DNA of 64,000 nt, from assembly GCF_030656115.1 (NCBI RefSeq), contig NZ_JAUSOO010000080.1:62001-126000 (forward strand). Reading direction: 5' to 3'. Within the stretch, counting starts at the first letter, position 1. The number at the start of each line of letters is the position of its first letter. This DNA comes from Hydrogenophaga sp. (GTDB taxonomy: Bacteria > Pseudomonadota > Gammaproteobacteria > Burkholderiales > Burkholderiaceae_C). Both the position numbers and the translations under genes were made by a program. Below are positions 30,975 through 39,600 of this stretch, in pieces. The notes under the pieces were generated by a model. That model saw only the letters and a list, made by a program, of their open reading frames with translations, was not told where the DNA came from and did no database searches.

Positions 30975-31010
30975 GTTCGATAATCGAACGCCAACGTTCA
31001 ACAATCGTTC
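30975..31010. promoter_or_regulatory. IclR-type (PcaR/PcaU-like) operator in the divergent promoter region
   Basis: GTTCGATAATCGAAC (30975-30989), a perfect palindrome, is followed 6 bases later by the related half-site set GTTCAACAATCGTTC (30996-31010). The first agrees in 14 of 15 positions with the known aromatic-pathway IclR consensus GTTCGATAATCGCAC, and a palindrome plus an added repeat is the layout described for PcaU/PobR. It lies between the HPPD-like gene (minus) and the IclR gene (plus). Confidence 0.75.
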
Positions 31011-31062
31011 GAAACCAGGGTTTTCCTTGGCTTTCTGAACCTTCGCGCAACAAGCCCACCAC

Positions 31063-31848
31063 GTGAATCCACTCAGCACCGAAGCCCGACCTGCCATCGA
31101 CAAACGCGACTGGATCGCTGGTCTAGAGAAGGGCCTGGCGGTAATTGAAGCGTTTGACGATCAAAACCCCCGACTCACGGCCAGCCAGGCCGGCGTGCGC
31201 TGCGGCCTCACGCGCACCGCCGCGCGCCGTTACCTGCTCACGCTGGCGCACCTGGGCTATGTGGGCACAGACGGCAAGTTGTTCTGGCTAACGCCGCGCA
31301 TTCTGCGGCTGGGGCATGCGTACCTGGAATCGGCGCGCCTGCCGCGCCTGGTGCAGCCGTTTCTGCAGCGCATTGCGGGTGGCACGCAAGAGGTGGCTTA
31401 CCTGGGTGTGCTCGACGGTGACGACACGGTCTACATTGCCCGCAGTGGCGCCCACCGGCTCATGAACACCGGCTACATGCTGGGCGCACGCATACAGACC
31501 CAACTGTCCACAGCGGGCATGGCCATCTTGGCGGGACTGGGTGAAGCGGCGTCGGATGCCTGGCTGGCACAACGCACGCTGCGGGCTTTCACGCCCTACA
31601 CCACCGCATCCAAAGAGCAGCTTCGCAGCGAACTCGACCAGTTCCGACGCCAAGGCTGGGCACAGCTGGAACAGCAACTGGAGCTGAACTACCGCGGCAT
31701 TGCCGTGCCCTTGCTCGACCGCCACAACGCGGTGCACGGCGCCATCAGCATCACGATGCCCATCAACCAGGAAAGCAGCGAAGACGCCACCAAACGGGTG
31801 CTGCCGGTGCTGCAAGAAGCCGCACGCAGCCTCAGGCCCTTGTTGTGA
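31063..31848 (+). CDS. IclR-family regulator (PcaR/PcaU/PobR branch)
   Basis: A 261-aa regulator. The winged helix covers about residues 18-75 (DWIAGLEKGLAVIEAFDDQN, TASQAGVRCGLTRTAARRYL, TLAHLGYVGTDGKLFWLTPR). The C-terminal effector domain has TGYMLGARIQTQLSTAGMA and ELNYRGIAVPLLDRHNAVHG. The opening D-x-x-x-GL-KGL-V-E-F and closing region resemble PcaR/PcaU, which respond to protocatechuate or beta-ketoadipate. The start is a GTG at 31063. It is divergent from the dehydroshikimate dehydratase genes, and its likely binding site lies directly in between. It probably activates them on protocatechuate or a related acid. Confidence 0.9.
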   Translation: MNPLSTEARPAIDKRDWIAGLEKGLAVIEAFDDQNPRLTASQAGVRCGLTRTAARRYLLTLAHLGYVGTDGKLFWLTPRILRLGHAYLESARLPRLVQPFLQRIAGGTQEVAYLGVLDGDDTVYIARSGAHRLMNTGYMLGARIQTQLSTAGMAILAGLGEAASDAWLAQRTLRAFTPYTTASKEQLRSELDQFRRQGWAQLEQQLELNYRGIAVPLLDRHNAVHGAISITMPINQESSEDATKRVLPVLQEAARSLRPLL

Positions 31849-31854
31849 AACAGC

Positions 31855-31878
31855 GCAAACGTGTTTGCGATCGCAAAC
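31855..31878. repeat. Triple alternating GCAAAC/GTTTGC palindrome
   Basis: GCAAAC, GTTTGC and GCAAAC occur in turn, separated by GT and GATC, so GTTTGCGATCGCAAAC (31863-31878) is a perfect 16-bp palindrome that can pair in two alternative ways. It lies 7 bases past the IclR stop, before the converging DUF3297 gene. No T-run. Confidence 0.55.
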
Positions 31879-31885
31879 CACCGTG

Positions 31886-32134
31886 TTACTTGTAAAAAAC
31901 CTCCACCCTGCCCTTGATCTTCATCAGCAGCGGCTGGCCTTTGCGATCCACGGTTTTGCCCGCGGGCACCTTCACCCAGCCCTCGCTGATGCAGTATTCG
32001 GCCACATCAAAGCGCTCGCGGTCGTTCAGGCGAATGCCGATGTCGTGTTCAAACACAGCCGCCACGTGGTGCGGGCTTCGGGGGTCGATGGAGAGGTGGT
32101 CAGGCAGCGCTGGGGCTTGGGTCGCGTCGGTCAT
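31886..32134 (-). CDS. DUF3297-family small protein
   Basis: An 82-aa soluble protein: MTDATQAPALPDHLSIDPRS, HVAAVFEHDIGIRLNDRERF and WVKVPAGKTVDRKGQPLLMK, matching the DUF3297 family conserved in Burkholderiales and other proteobacteria. Function is unknown; it forms a small beta-rich domain. It has an ATG at 32132-32134 and lies 102 bases from the YebC-family gene on the same strand. It ends in the region converging with the IclR gene. Confidence 0.85.
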   Translation of the reverse strand: MTDATQAPALPDHLSIDPRSPHHVAAVFEHDIGIRLNDRERFDVAEYCISEGWVKVPAGKTVDRKGQPLLMKIKGRVEVFYK

Positions 32135-32236
32135 GGAACGTGCTCAATCAATAAAAACAAACGATCAACGGCCATTTTCGCGGATTTGATCGGGCCTTGC
32201 GCCTGCTGGCTGCGGCGCCTGCGAGCCTGAGACGGC

Positions 32237-32950
32237 TCAACCACCCAGGCCGGCAAACACGTTTTGCACGTCTTCGTTCGCATCCAGCGCCGCCAGAAAG
32301 GTTTCCACCTCGTCCAGCTGCGCGGGGCTCAGGCTGCTCGGGTCGATCGGGTTCTTGGGCTTGTACCCCAGCTTGGCCGACAGCACGGTAAAGCCCTGCG
32401 CAGGCAGCGCACGGCTGACCAAGTCCAGGTCGGTCGGATCGGTCATGAACACGGTCACGCCGTCTTCGTCGCCCGGCTCAACATCTTGCGCACCCGCTTC
32501 AATGGCGGCCATCTCAGGATCGGCGCCTTGTATCGCCGGTTCGGCCTCAATGATGCCCACGTGCTCGAAGTCCCAAGACACCGAGCCGCTGGTGCCCTGC
32601 TGGCCTTTGCGGAACAGCACACGCATATCGGATGCGGCGCGGTTCACGTTGTCGGTCAGGCACTCCACCATCACCGGCACCCGGTGCGGCGCAAAACCTT
32701 CATACATGACGTGCTCGAAATGCACGGCTTCGCCGGTCAGCCCTGCGCCCTTCTTGATGGCGCGGTCCAGCGTTTCTTTGGGCATAGACACCTTGCGGGC
32801 CTGCTCCACCACCAAGCGCAGACGCGCGTTGGCGGCCGGGTCAGCCCCGTGCCGGGCTGCGATCATGATGTCTTTGGCCAACTTGCCAAACAGCCGGCCC
32901 TTCGCGTTGGCGGCCAAATCTTTGTGTTTTGCTTTCCACTGCGCGCCCAT
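32237..32950 (-). CDS. YebC/PmpR-family regulator
   Basis: A 237-aa protein beginning [20 protein letters not shown], the standard YebC opening, with [20 protein letters not shown]-like block (AARHGADP...), [20 protein letters not shown] and [10 protein letters not shown]. YebC-type proteins are DNA-binding regulators in some organisms (PmpR for the quinolone signal), and recent work links others to ribosome rescue at proline stretches. It is complete and of normal length. The gene is followed on the same strand by DUF3297 and is divergent from the first pilin operon. Confidence 0.93.
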   Translation of the reverse strand: MGAQWKAKHKDLAANAKGRLFGKLAKDIMIAARHGADPAANARLRLVVEQARKVSMPKETLDRAIKKGAGLTGEAVHFEHVMYEGFAPHRVPVMVECLTDNVNRAASDMRVLFRKGQQGTSGSVSWDFEHVGIIEAEPAIQGADPEMAAIEAGAQDVEPGDEDGVTVFMTDPTDLDLVSRALPAQGFTVLSAKLGYKPKNPIDPSSLSPAQLDEVETFLAALDANEDVQNVFAGLGG

Positions 32951-33277
32951 GGGTTTTCCTTGTGTTGCGGCTGACCAAAGTCGGCAAGTTTAGTGGACCC
33001 CGGCCAGCCACCCGGCGGGCGAAGGTGCTGCGCAGGCGCTTGTTGGTGGCGGCAAATTGAGCCACCCCATACGGCAGCCCCTGGCAATGACCATCCCTCC
33101 ATGGGCATCACCGTGGAACGTTCCAGAGGGAAAGGCAGCCACGTAGCGCGCTCATCGGGCCGATTTGCCCGCCCATCGCGTCCAGTCTGGTGGGTCCAAA
33201 CGCGTACCGCACCATACGTTTGTTTACGCTAGTACGCGCCCTTCCTGCGTACACCGCATCACCAAACCCTTCCATCA
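32951..33277. other. Intergenic region before the first pilin operon, 327 bp
   Basis: No gene is supported. It should contain the promoters of yebC (minus) and the pilin operon (plus). The only structure I see is an inverted repeat, CGCGTAC (33201-33207) and GTACGCG (33232-33238), 24 bases apart, 40 bases before the pilin ATG. A clear sigma54 or sigma70 box was not found by eye. Confidence 0.5.
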
Positions 33278-33688
33278 ATGCCACGCTCCGCATCCGACGG
33301 TTTTTCCCTGATTGAGCTGATGATCGTTGTGGCGATCACCGCCATTTTGGCGTCTGTCGCCATACCCAGCTACAACGAATACACCCTGCGTGGAAGGCTG
33401 GTCGAAGCGCACGGCACATTGAGCACCGCCCGCACGGACGTAGAACAATTTTTTCAGGACAACCGTACGTTCGTCGGCGCACCTTGTCCAGCGAACAATA
33501 CCCGTATTGGCTTCAATTACACCTGCACGCTGGCAGCCACCACCTACAGCCTTTCGGCCACAGGCACCGGTGCATCGACCGGATTCACATTCACCGTCAA
33601 CCAAGCCAACGTGCGCGCCACCTCCGCAGCCCCCACCGGCTGGCCCACGAACACCAGTTGCTGGGTAACGCGCAAAGCGGGCTGCTGA
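33278..33688 (+). CDS. pilE: Type IV pilin-like protein PilE (operon 1)
   Basis: A 136-aa prepilin. It has a seven-residue leader, then the PilD cleavage site DG|FSLIELMIVVAITAILAS (G8, F9, E13), and a hydrophobic N-terminal helix followed by a small globular domain. Two Cys pairs, C69 and C81 and the terminal C127/C136, could form the D-region disulfide; the protein ends KAGC. It is smaller than typical major pilins, fitting a minor pilin that initiates or primes assembly. It starts the first minor-pilin operon. Confidence 0.9.
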   Translation: MPRSASDGFSLIELMIVVAITAILASVAIPSYNEYTLRGRLVEAHGTLSTARTDVEQFFQDNRTFVGAPCPANNTRIGFNYTCTLAATTYSLSATGTGASTGFTFTVNQANVRATSAAPTGWPTNTSCWVTRKAGC

Positions 33689-33708
33689 ACACGATGCAGA
33701 GGAGTGGC

Positions 33709-34320
33709 ATGCTACGCCCCTACTCACCCGCAGCCATGGACGCTGCCAGCACCCACCACATGCGCGGAATCACACTGGTGGAGTTGCTCACCGTCGTGAG
33801 TATATTGGGCATTCTGCTGGCGATTGCCATGCCCAACATGAGCATCTGGATGGCCAACCAGCGGGTACGCACAGAGGCTCAAACCCTGCTCGCAGGCCTG
33901 CAGCTTGCCCGTTCCGAAGCCATTCTCAACAACACCCGCGTGCTGTTTCGTCTGGAAGGCACGGCGGGCGGCTGGCTCGTGCGCCGCGCCACCACCGGTT
34001 GCAACTTCGAACCCCCCGACCCCGACGACCGACTGGTGCAACGCCATGTGCCCAGCGGTGCGAGTTCCGCTTTGACCATCAGCCCGTTCTCAGACGCTGG
34101 CGCCCAAACCGCTGCGGCCGGCGCTACCGACTTTGTCTTCGGTCCCGGAGGCATGCAGGCTTGTGTCGGCACGCTGAGCCTCACCCCGTTCCGTGCACTG
34201 GGGGTGGCTGCAACAGGCGCGACGGATCTGCGCCGCATCGTCACCTCCAGCGCAGGTCGCGCCCTGTTGTGCGACCCCGATGTCCGCCTGTCTTCGACCG
34301 ACCCGCGTCGCTGCCCATGA
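33709..34320 (+). CDS. fimT: FimT/GspH-type minor pilin (operon 1)
   Basis: A 203-aa prepilin. I chose ATG 33709 because AGAGGAG precedes it; ATG 33694 is also possible. The leader ends at MRG|ITLVELLTVVSILGILLA, followed by the GspH/FimT core (QTLLAGLQLARSEAILNNTR, VLFRLEGTAGGWLVRR). FimT/GspH subunits sit at the pilus tip and bind DNA in naturally competent species. It overlaps PilV by four bases (ATGA). Confidence 0.88.
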   Translation: MLRPYSPAAMDAASTHHMRGITLVELLTVVSILGILLAIAMPNMSIWMANQRVRTEAQTLLAGLQLARSEAILNNTRVLFRLEGTAGGWLVRRATTGCNFEPPDPDDRLVQRHVPSGASSALTISPFSDAGAQTAAAGATDFVFGPGGMQACVGTLSLTPFRALGVAATGATDLRRIVTSSAGRALLCDPDVRLSSTDPRRCP

Positions 34321-34799
34321 TTGCCATGAAGCCCTTCATCTCCGCCTCTTTGCGGTCTCCATCGCGCATGCGCTCCAGCCGCCAGCGAGGCGTTTCGATG
34401 ATCGAGGTTCTGGTTGCTGTCCTGCTGGTCAGTCTGGGGGTGCTGGGTGTGATCGGCCTGCAAAGTCGCAGCGTGTCCGTCCTGAGCGAGACCCGCTACC
34501 GCGTCGAGGCGGCCGGGCTGGCCGACGAACTGATCGCCCGTGTCTGGTCCGAAACCACCAACGCTGGAGCCGGCAACCTATTGCCAGCCTATGTGGGCGA
34601 CCCCGAGGACTTGCCGGAGGAATGGCTCGACCGCGTGAGCACCCTACCGGGCAACGAGGGTCCAGAGCAAGACCCACCGCTGATCAGCGCCGATGCAACC
34701 ATCACCAACCAGGTGGTGGTGACCATTTGCTGGCGAGCACCCAACGCCAGCCGGCGCAGTTGCCATGCCGTCGTGACCGTGGTGGACCGCAATGCCTGA
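34317..34799 (+). CDS. pilV: Minor pilin PilV (operon 1)
   Basis: A 160-aa prepilin with leader ending QRG|VSMIEVLVAVLLVSLGVL (PilV signature SMIEVL). The rest is a modest globular domain ending VTICWRAPNASRRSCHAVVT with two Cys. PilV, with FimU, PilW and PilX, forms the priming complex at the pilus tip, below PilY1. Starts at ATG 34317 within the FimT stop, and its end overlaps PilW by eight bases. Confidence 0.9.
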   Translation: MIAMKPFISASLRSPSRMRSSRQRGVSMIEVLVAVLLVSLGVLGVIGLQSRSVSVLSETRYRVEAAGLADELIARVWSETTNAGAGNLLPAYVGDPEDLPEEWLDRVSTLPGNEGPEQDPPLISADATITNQVVVTICWRAPNASRRSCHAVVTVVDRNA

Positions 34800-35919
34800 T
34801 TGCACAAAACCCTTGCGCAAATCGCGCCAACGCGGTCTCTCGCTGATTGAACTGATGGTGTCGCTCGCCATCGGTATGGCCATCGTGCTGCTGCTGACGA
34901 CCCTGACCATCGATTTCGAACGCCAAAAGCGCATCTCGGTGGGTTCGGGCGGCACCGGCGACGCCGCCGCCGTGGCCATCGGACTGATGCGCACCGCCAT
35001 CGGTTCGGCGGGACACAGCATCAACTTTCCCAACGCCATCGGCTGCCAATTCCGGCTGTTCCGCGAAGCCGACAACACCGCTGTGGTATTTGACACCACC
35101 ACCGCACTGCCCAGCCCGCCGGGCCTGTTTCCCGTGTTCATCGGTCAAGGGGCTGCAGGCGCATCAGACATGCTGACCGTCGCCTCGGGCAATTCGCGCC
35201 AGTTCGCCGAAACTTTTTTGCAAACAACCCATCCGGGCGACAACAGCGGCCTCATCACCGCCAGCAGTCTGGGCTTTTTCCCACCGCCACTGGCCACACC
35301 CGGGCGAGGCGATGTGGTGTTGCTGACACAGACACAAAACGGCCCTTGCCGCATTCGCGAGGTGTCTGGGCGCAGCGGCTCCACACTGCTCAACGCAGCA
35401 GGCTCGGTACGGTTCAATGAGCCCGCCGGTCTTGGCCAGGTATTCAACGCAGGCGGACCTGCCAACGGCGGCGCCAAACTGACCAACCTGGGACCCAACC
35501 CCAGCCTGCAGCAATTCACCGTGACCAATCAGCGCTTCATGGTGGCCGACCAGTTCGCAGGCACCAACGACGTGATGTTTGACCACGCGATCACCCTGCA
35601 AGCCCAATACGGCTTTTTTAACGCAACCACCAGCACGACCGATTGGTGCGATGTGCGAGGCGGCCCCGGCTGTGCGGGCGCAACTTGGGCGCAACTCACG
35701 GCGGTACGGCTCGCACTGGTCTTGCGCAGCCCCAACCTCGACTGCACCGCCAACTCGCCAACCACACTGACCTGGGGCTCCACCGACTCGCCAGACGGCA
35801 CGGCCTGGACCTGGGGTTCCTTCGACGTCTCTGCCTTGCCCAACGCAAGCTGCTACCGCTACCAGGTGGTGCAATCGGTGGTGTCGGTCCGCAACATGAT
35901 CTGGAGCCACACCCAATGA
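34792..35919 (+). CDS. pilW: Minor pilin PilW (operon 1)
   Basis: A 375-aa prepilin: leader RQRG|LSLIELMVSLAIGMAIVL, then a long beta-rich domain with LMRTAIGSAGHSINFPNAIG and YRYQVVQSVVSVRNMIWSHT at the end. The length and the R-N-M-x-W close are typical of Burkholderiales PilW. No calcium-loop motif (DxNxDxxxD) is visible, unlike the second PilW. It overlaps PilX by four bases, so it is translationally coupled. Confidence 0.9.
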   Translation: MPDCTKPLRKSRQRGLSLIELMVSLAIGMAIVLLLTTLTIDFERQKRISVGSGGTGDAAAVAIGLMRTAIGSAGHSINFPNAIGCQFRLFREADNTAVVFDTTTALPSPPGLFPVFIGQGAAGASDMLTVASGNSRQFAETFLQTTHPGDNSGLITASSLGFFPPPLATPGRGDVVLLTQTQNGPCRIREVSGRSGSTLLNAAGSVRFNEPAGLGQVFNAGGPANGGAKLTNLGPNPSLQQFTVTNQRFMVADQFAGTNDVMFDHAITLQAQYGFFNATTSTTDWCDVRGGPGCAGATWAQLTAVRLALVLRSPNLDCTANSPTTLTWGSTDSPDGTAWTWGSFDVSALPNASCYRYQVVQSVVSVRNMIWSHTQ

Positions 35920-36614
35920 GTGCAGCCCGCTGTCCCCAGGCCCGGCGCGAACGTGGGCTGGCCCTGCCGCTGTCGTTGATCATGCTGGTGATTCTGCTCA
36001 TCAGCGCTGCCGCGCTGGTGCGCACCGTAGACACCGCCGTGCTGGTGGCCGGCAACCTGGCGTTCAAACAGGGCGCCACACTGGCCACCGAGCGTGGCAT
36101 GCGCGCCGCTGCGGCCTGGTTAGATACCCGTACCGTGGTTCAGCGCCAATCCGACGTGGCCGCCCAAGGCTACTGCGCACGCATGCACGTGCTCGACGTC
36201 AACCGAGAAGCCAACACAACGGCCGACGGCTGGGATCCCACGCTCCCGACCAACAGCACCACGCAAAACGGCTGGCACACGGGCTGCACCACACCCAACA
36301 ACGTGCAGCCCGTGCAGCTCGCTGCCGATGCCGCCGGCAACACCGTGCAATACATGATCCACCGGCTGTGCCTGTGGGGCGACGGTGCCACCTCGCAGGC
36401 GGGCCCCGTGGCCGGTGTGCCCGGTGCAGTCCAGTCTTGCGCCACCTCGGCCGGCCGCGCCCAAGGCAACCAGGAAACCAGCAGCCGCCGCTCCGGCAGT
36501 GAACTCATTGGCGCTTCGGTGCGCACCGTCGCTTACCGCATCACCGTGCGGGCCACCGGTCTGAGAGGCGCGCAATCCTTCGCGCAGACCACCGTGCTGC
36601 TGGCCGAACAATGA
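35916..36614 (+). CDS. pilX: Minor pilin-like protein PilX (operon 1)
   Basis: A 232-aa PilX protein. Its N-terminus RRERGLALPLSLIMLVILLI lacks a Glu at +5 of the mature helix, as PilX proteins do, and is followed by one membrane helix and the ANLAFKQGATLATERGMRAA-like coil. The C-terminus TVAYRITVRATGLRGAQSFA with final TTVLLAEQ is standard. It pairs with PilW and PilY1. It starts inside the PilW stop and ends in the same bases as the start of the longer PilY1 frame. Confidence 0.88.
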   Translation: MSAARCPQARRERGLALPLSLIMLVILLISAAALVRTVDTAVLVAGNLAFKQGATLATERGMRAAAAWLDTRTVVQRQSDVAAQGYCARMHVLDVNREANTTADGWDPTLPTNSTTQNGWHTGCTTPNNVQPVQLAADAAGNTVQYMIHRLCLWGDGATSQAGPVAGVPGAVQSCATSAGRAQGNQETSSRRSGSELIGASVRTVAYRITVRATGLRGAQSFAQTTVLLAEQ

Positions 36615-36652
36615 GTGTGGCCACCCAGCCCCGTGACACCCAGGAGATCACC

Positions 36653-39600
36653 ATGACCCCCTCGTTTGAACGACAGACCCCCAAGGCCTACCGCCGAGTC
36701 ACAGCGCCTTGGTGGGTCGCGCCGCTGCTGGCCTTGGTGGCCCTGACGGCGCATGCAGAACTGACCGACCTCAGCGACTCCCCCTTGGCCAATGTGTCAA
36801 GCACCACGCAGATCAAGCCCAACATCCTGTTCGTCATGGACGACTCGGGCAGCATGGCCTGGCATTTTTCGCCCGACTATGTGACCAGTGCGTCGAGCAC
36901 CTCGCTGGCGCCACGGTACACCGGCTTTTTGGGCGACCCGCCCTACATGAGCGCACAGTACAACCTGCAGTACTACAACCCACGCATCCGTTACCTCCCC
37001 CCCATTGGCTATGACGGTGGCGCTACCCAGGGAAGCCTGAGCTTTCCTTCGCAAACCCGCAGCCAGACCACCAACTGGACCCAGGTGCGAACGGACGGTT
37101 TCAACCAGCAAAATTACTCCATCCTGCACACCAACGGCAACAACAAAAACCTCAACCAAGGCGTTACCAGCACACAGACCAATTTCAACCTGGCCGAAGG
37201 CTTTCCAGACCGGGTCTACTGCACCGCAGCAGGGGACAGCGTCAACGACAACGACCTGTGCAAGACCAACAACCCGGGTTTCCTCTACGCCCACGGCCAC
37301 AGCAACCTGGCGACAGGGTCTTACTCGGTGGGGGAGTCGTCATCGGGCACGCCCAAGTACCGTTTTGGCGGTCCTTATTACTACAACATACTGCCCTGGG
37401 AATACTGCGCCGACGCCGAACTGACCGATTGCGTGCAGGTCACGCCCGGTGCCGCCGCGCCCACCGGCTACCCGTTTGAGGCCCGGGTGCGCTGGTGCAG
37501 CAGCGCCACCAACGCCATGAAGACCACCACCACCGCCAGCGAGTGCCGCGGGCGGCGCGGTCCAGGCTTCCAGACTCCGCGTTTCTCACCCCAGGCCAAC
37601 GCCAGCGTGGCCTACGGGCTGATCACGGTCGATGGCAATTGGTGTTCGGGCACCAGCAACTCCACCGCCTGCAATGCCTTCACCGCCAGCATCGAGGAAA
37701 TTACCATCGGAGGTACCACCACCGGCGGTACCACAGTCACGCCAACCACCATTATTGGCAACACCGATCCCAGCTACGTGGGCTCATCCAGCACCCGGCA
37801 CGAGATCATGGCTCGCGCCATCACCGCCGCCATCAACCAGCACACCGGGAACCCCGAATACATTGCCTGCGTGGGCGGCGGCACATCGGCCACCGACGCC
37901 CCGCGCTGCAACCAGGCGCCTTACAGCCAACTCAACTTGGGCACGCTGGGCAACAACACCGTGGTCGTGATCGCGGTCAACACACTGGATGGCGATGTCA
38001 CGGACGCGGTGACCGACGAGTCACGCGCCGGTCTGAACATTGCAGTGACGCCCAATGCCGCTGAAGGCACCATGCCGGCCTGGGGGCGTATCAACGTCAG
38101 CGAATCGGGCGACGGCACAGGCAACATCTCCAGTGTGCGCGTGGGTCCAGAGGGCGGGCCCTACACAGAGATCCTCAGCGGGCCACTGGCGTCCAACTTC
38201 ACCAGCAGCACGTCGGGCAACAACACCCAGAAAACCAATGCCAGGCGTGCGGCGGCGCAGGCCATCTGCAACCGCATCAATGCATTGACCGCCACCACCG
38301 GCTACCGGGCCAATACGCGTGACACGGTGCCTTCCAGCCCAACCAGCTCCATCAACACCACCTGCGACACGAGTCGGCAGACCGTTACCATCATCGCGCC
38401 CACGGAGCAGGGCGAAACCCCGAACGGTTGGGAAATCCTGACAACCCCCACCGGCACCAACACCGTGATTCTGCCGGTCACCGTCAGCGGTACCGCTCTT
38501 TTGCGTGCCGGGTACACCACACCGGTGATCGCCACCACCGCCGGGAGCATCGGCGCCGGCGCCTGGCCGGTGTCGGCCTTTCAGCGTGTGAGCATCGTGT
38601 CGACCCGCACCACCTACCCCAAGGACCCGGCGCGCACCGACTGCACCACCACCACCGGCGTGTGCACCTACGACGAAGAGATGACCAACTTCGCCAACTG
38701 GTTCACCTATTACCGCACCCGCAACCAGATGATGAAGGCCGCCACAGGCCACGCCTTCCTGAGCCTGGGCGAGAGCTACCGACTGGGCTTCAACACCATC
38801 AACAACAGTTCCTTCAACAACACCTCGGGCACGCGCTGGGCCAGCGTTCAAAACCTCAACTCGACCCAGAAAAGCCTGTTTTACGACAAGGTGTACGGCA
38901 ACTCCCTCTCTGGCGGCACACCCCTGCGCCAAGCCCTGGGCCGAGCGGGCGAATACTATGCCGGCACGCTCAGCGGCGCCAACAGCCCGGTTCAATACTC
39001 CTGTCAGCGCAACTACTCGATTCTGACCACCGACGGCTACTGGAACGGCAGCACGGCCGATAGCAAGGTCAACGACGCCGACAACGTCAACAACGCCTTG
39101 CTCTACTGCACCCGGGCCAACGGGTGTTACGACGGAGGGCTGACCTCCGACCGCCAGACCCTCTCAGACGTGGCCGCCTACTACTACCGCACCGACCTGC
39201 GCGACGACCTGGTCAACAATGTGCCCGTCACGGCCGACGACCCCAACCCGGCCCAGCACATGACCACCTTCACGCTGGGCATCGGCGTGGACGGTCTGAT
39301 GCGCTACCGCAAAGACTATGACACCGCCACCGATGGCGATTTCTACAAAATCCGCACCGGTGCCACCGGCTGCGAATGGCAGAGCGCCAGCGCCGTGTGC
39401 AACTGGCCGATCCCCACCAACGACAACGACACGGCGGTGGACGACCTGTGGCACGCCGCCGTGTCTGGTCACGGCAGGTACTTCAGCGCCAAAGACCCGA
39501 CCTCGCTTTCCGAGGCACTGGCCGGTACGCTCAACGCGCTGCAGATCAAGACCGGCGCAGCCGCTGCGTCCTCGACCTCCACCCCCAACATCACGCAAGA

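Noticed and set aside
37700-38100. Threonine/serine-rich repeats in the middle of PilY1-1 as a tandem repeat array
   Set aside because: Composition is biased but no regular repeat unit can be made out.
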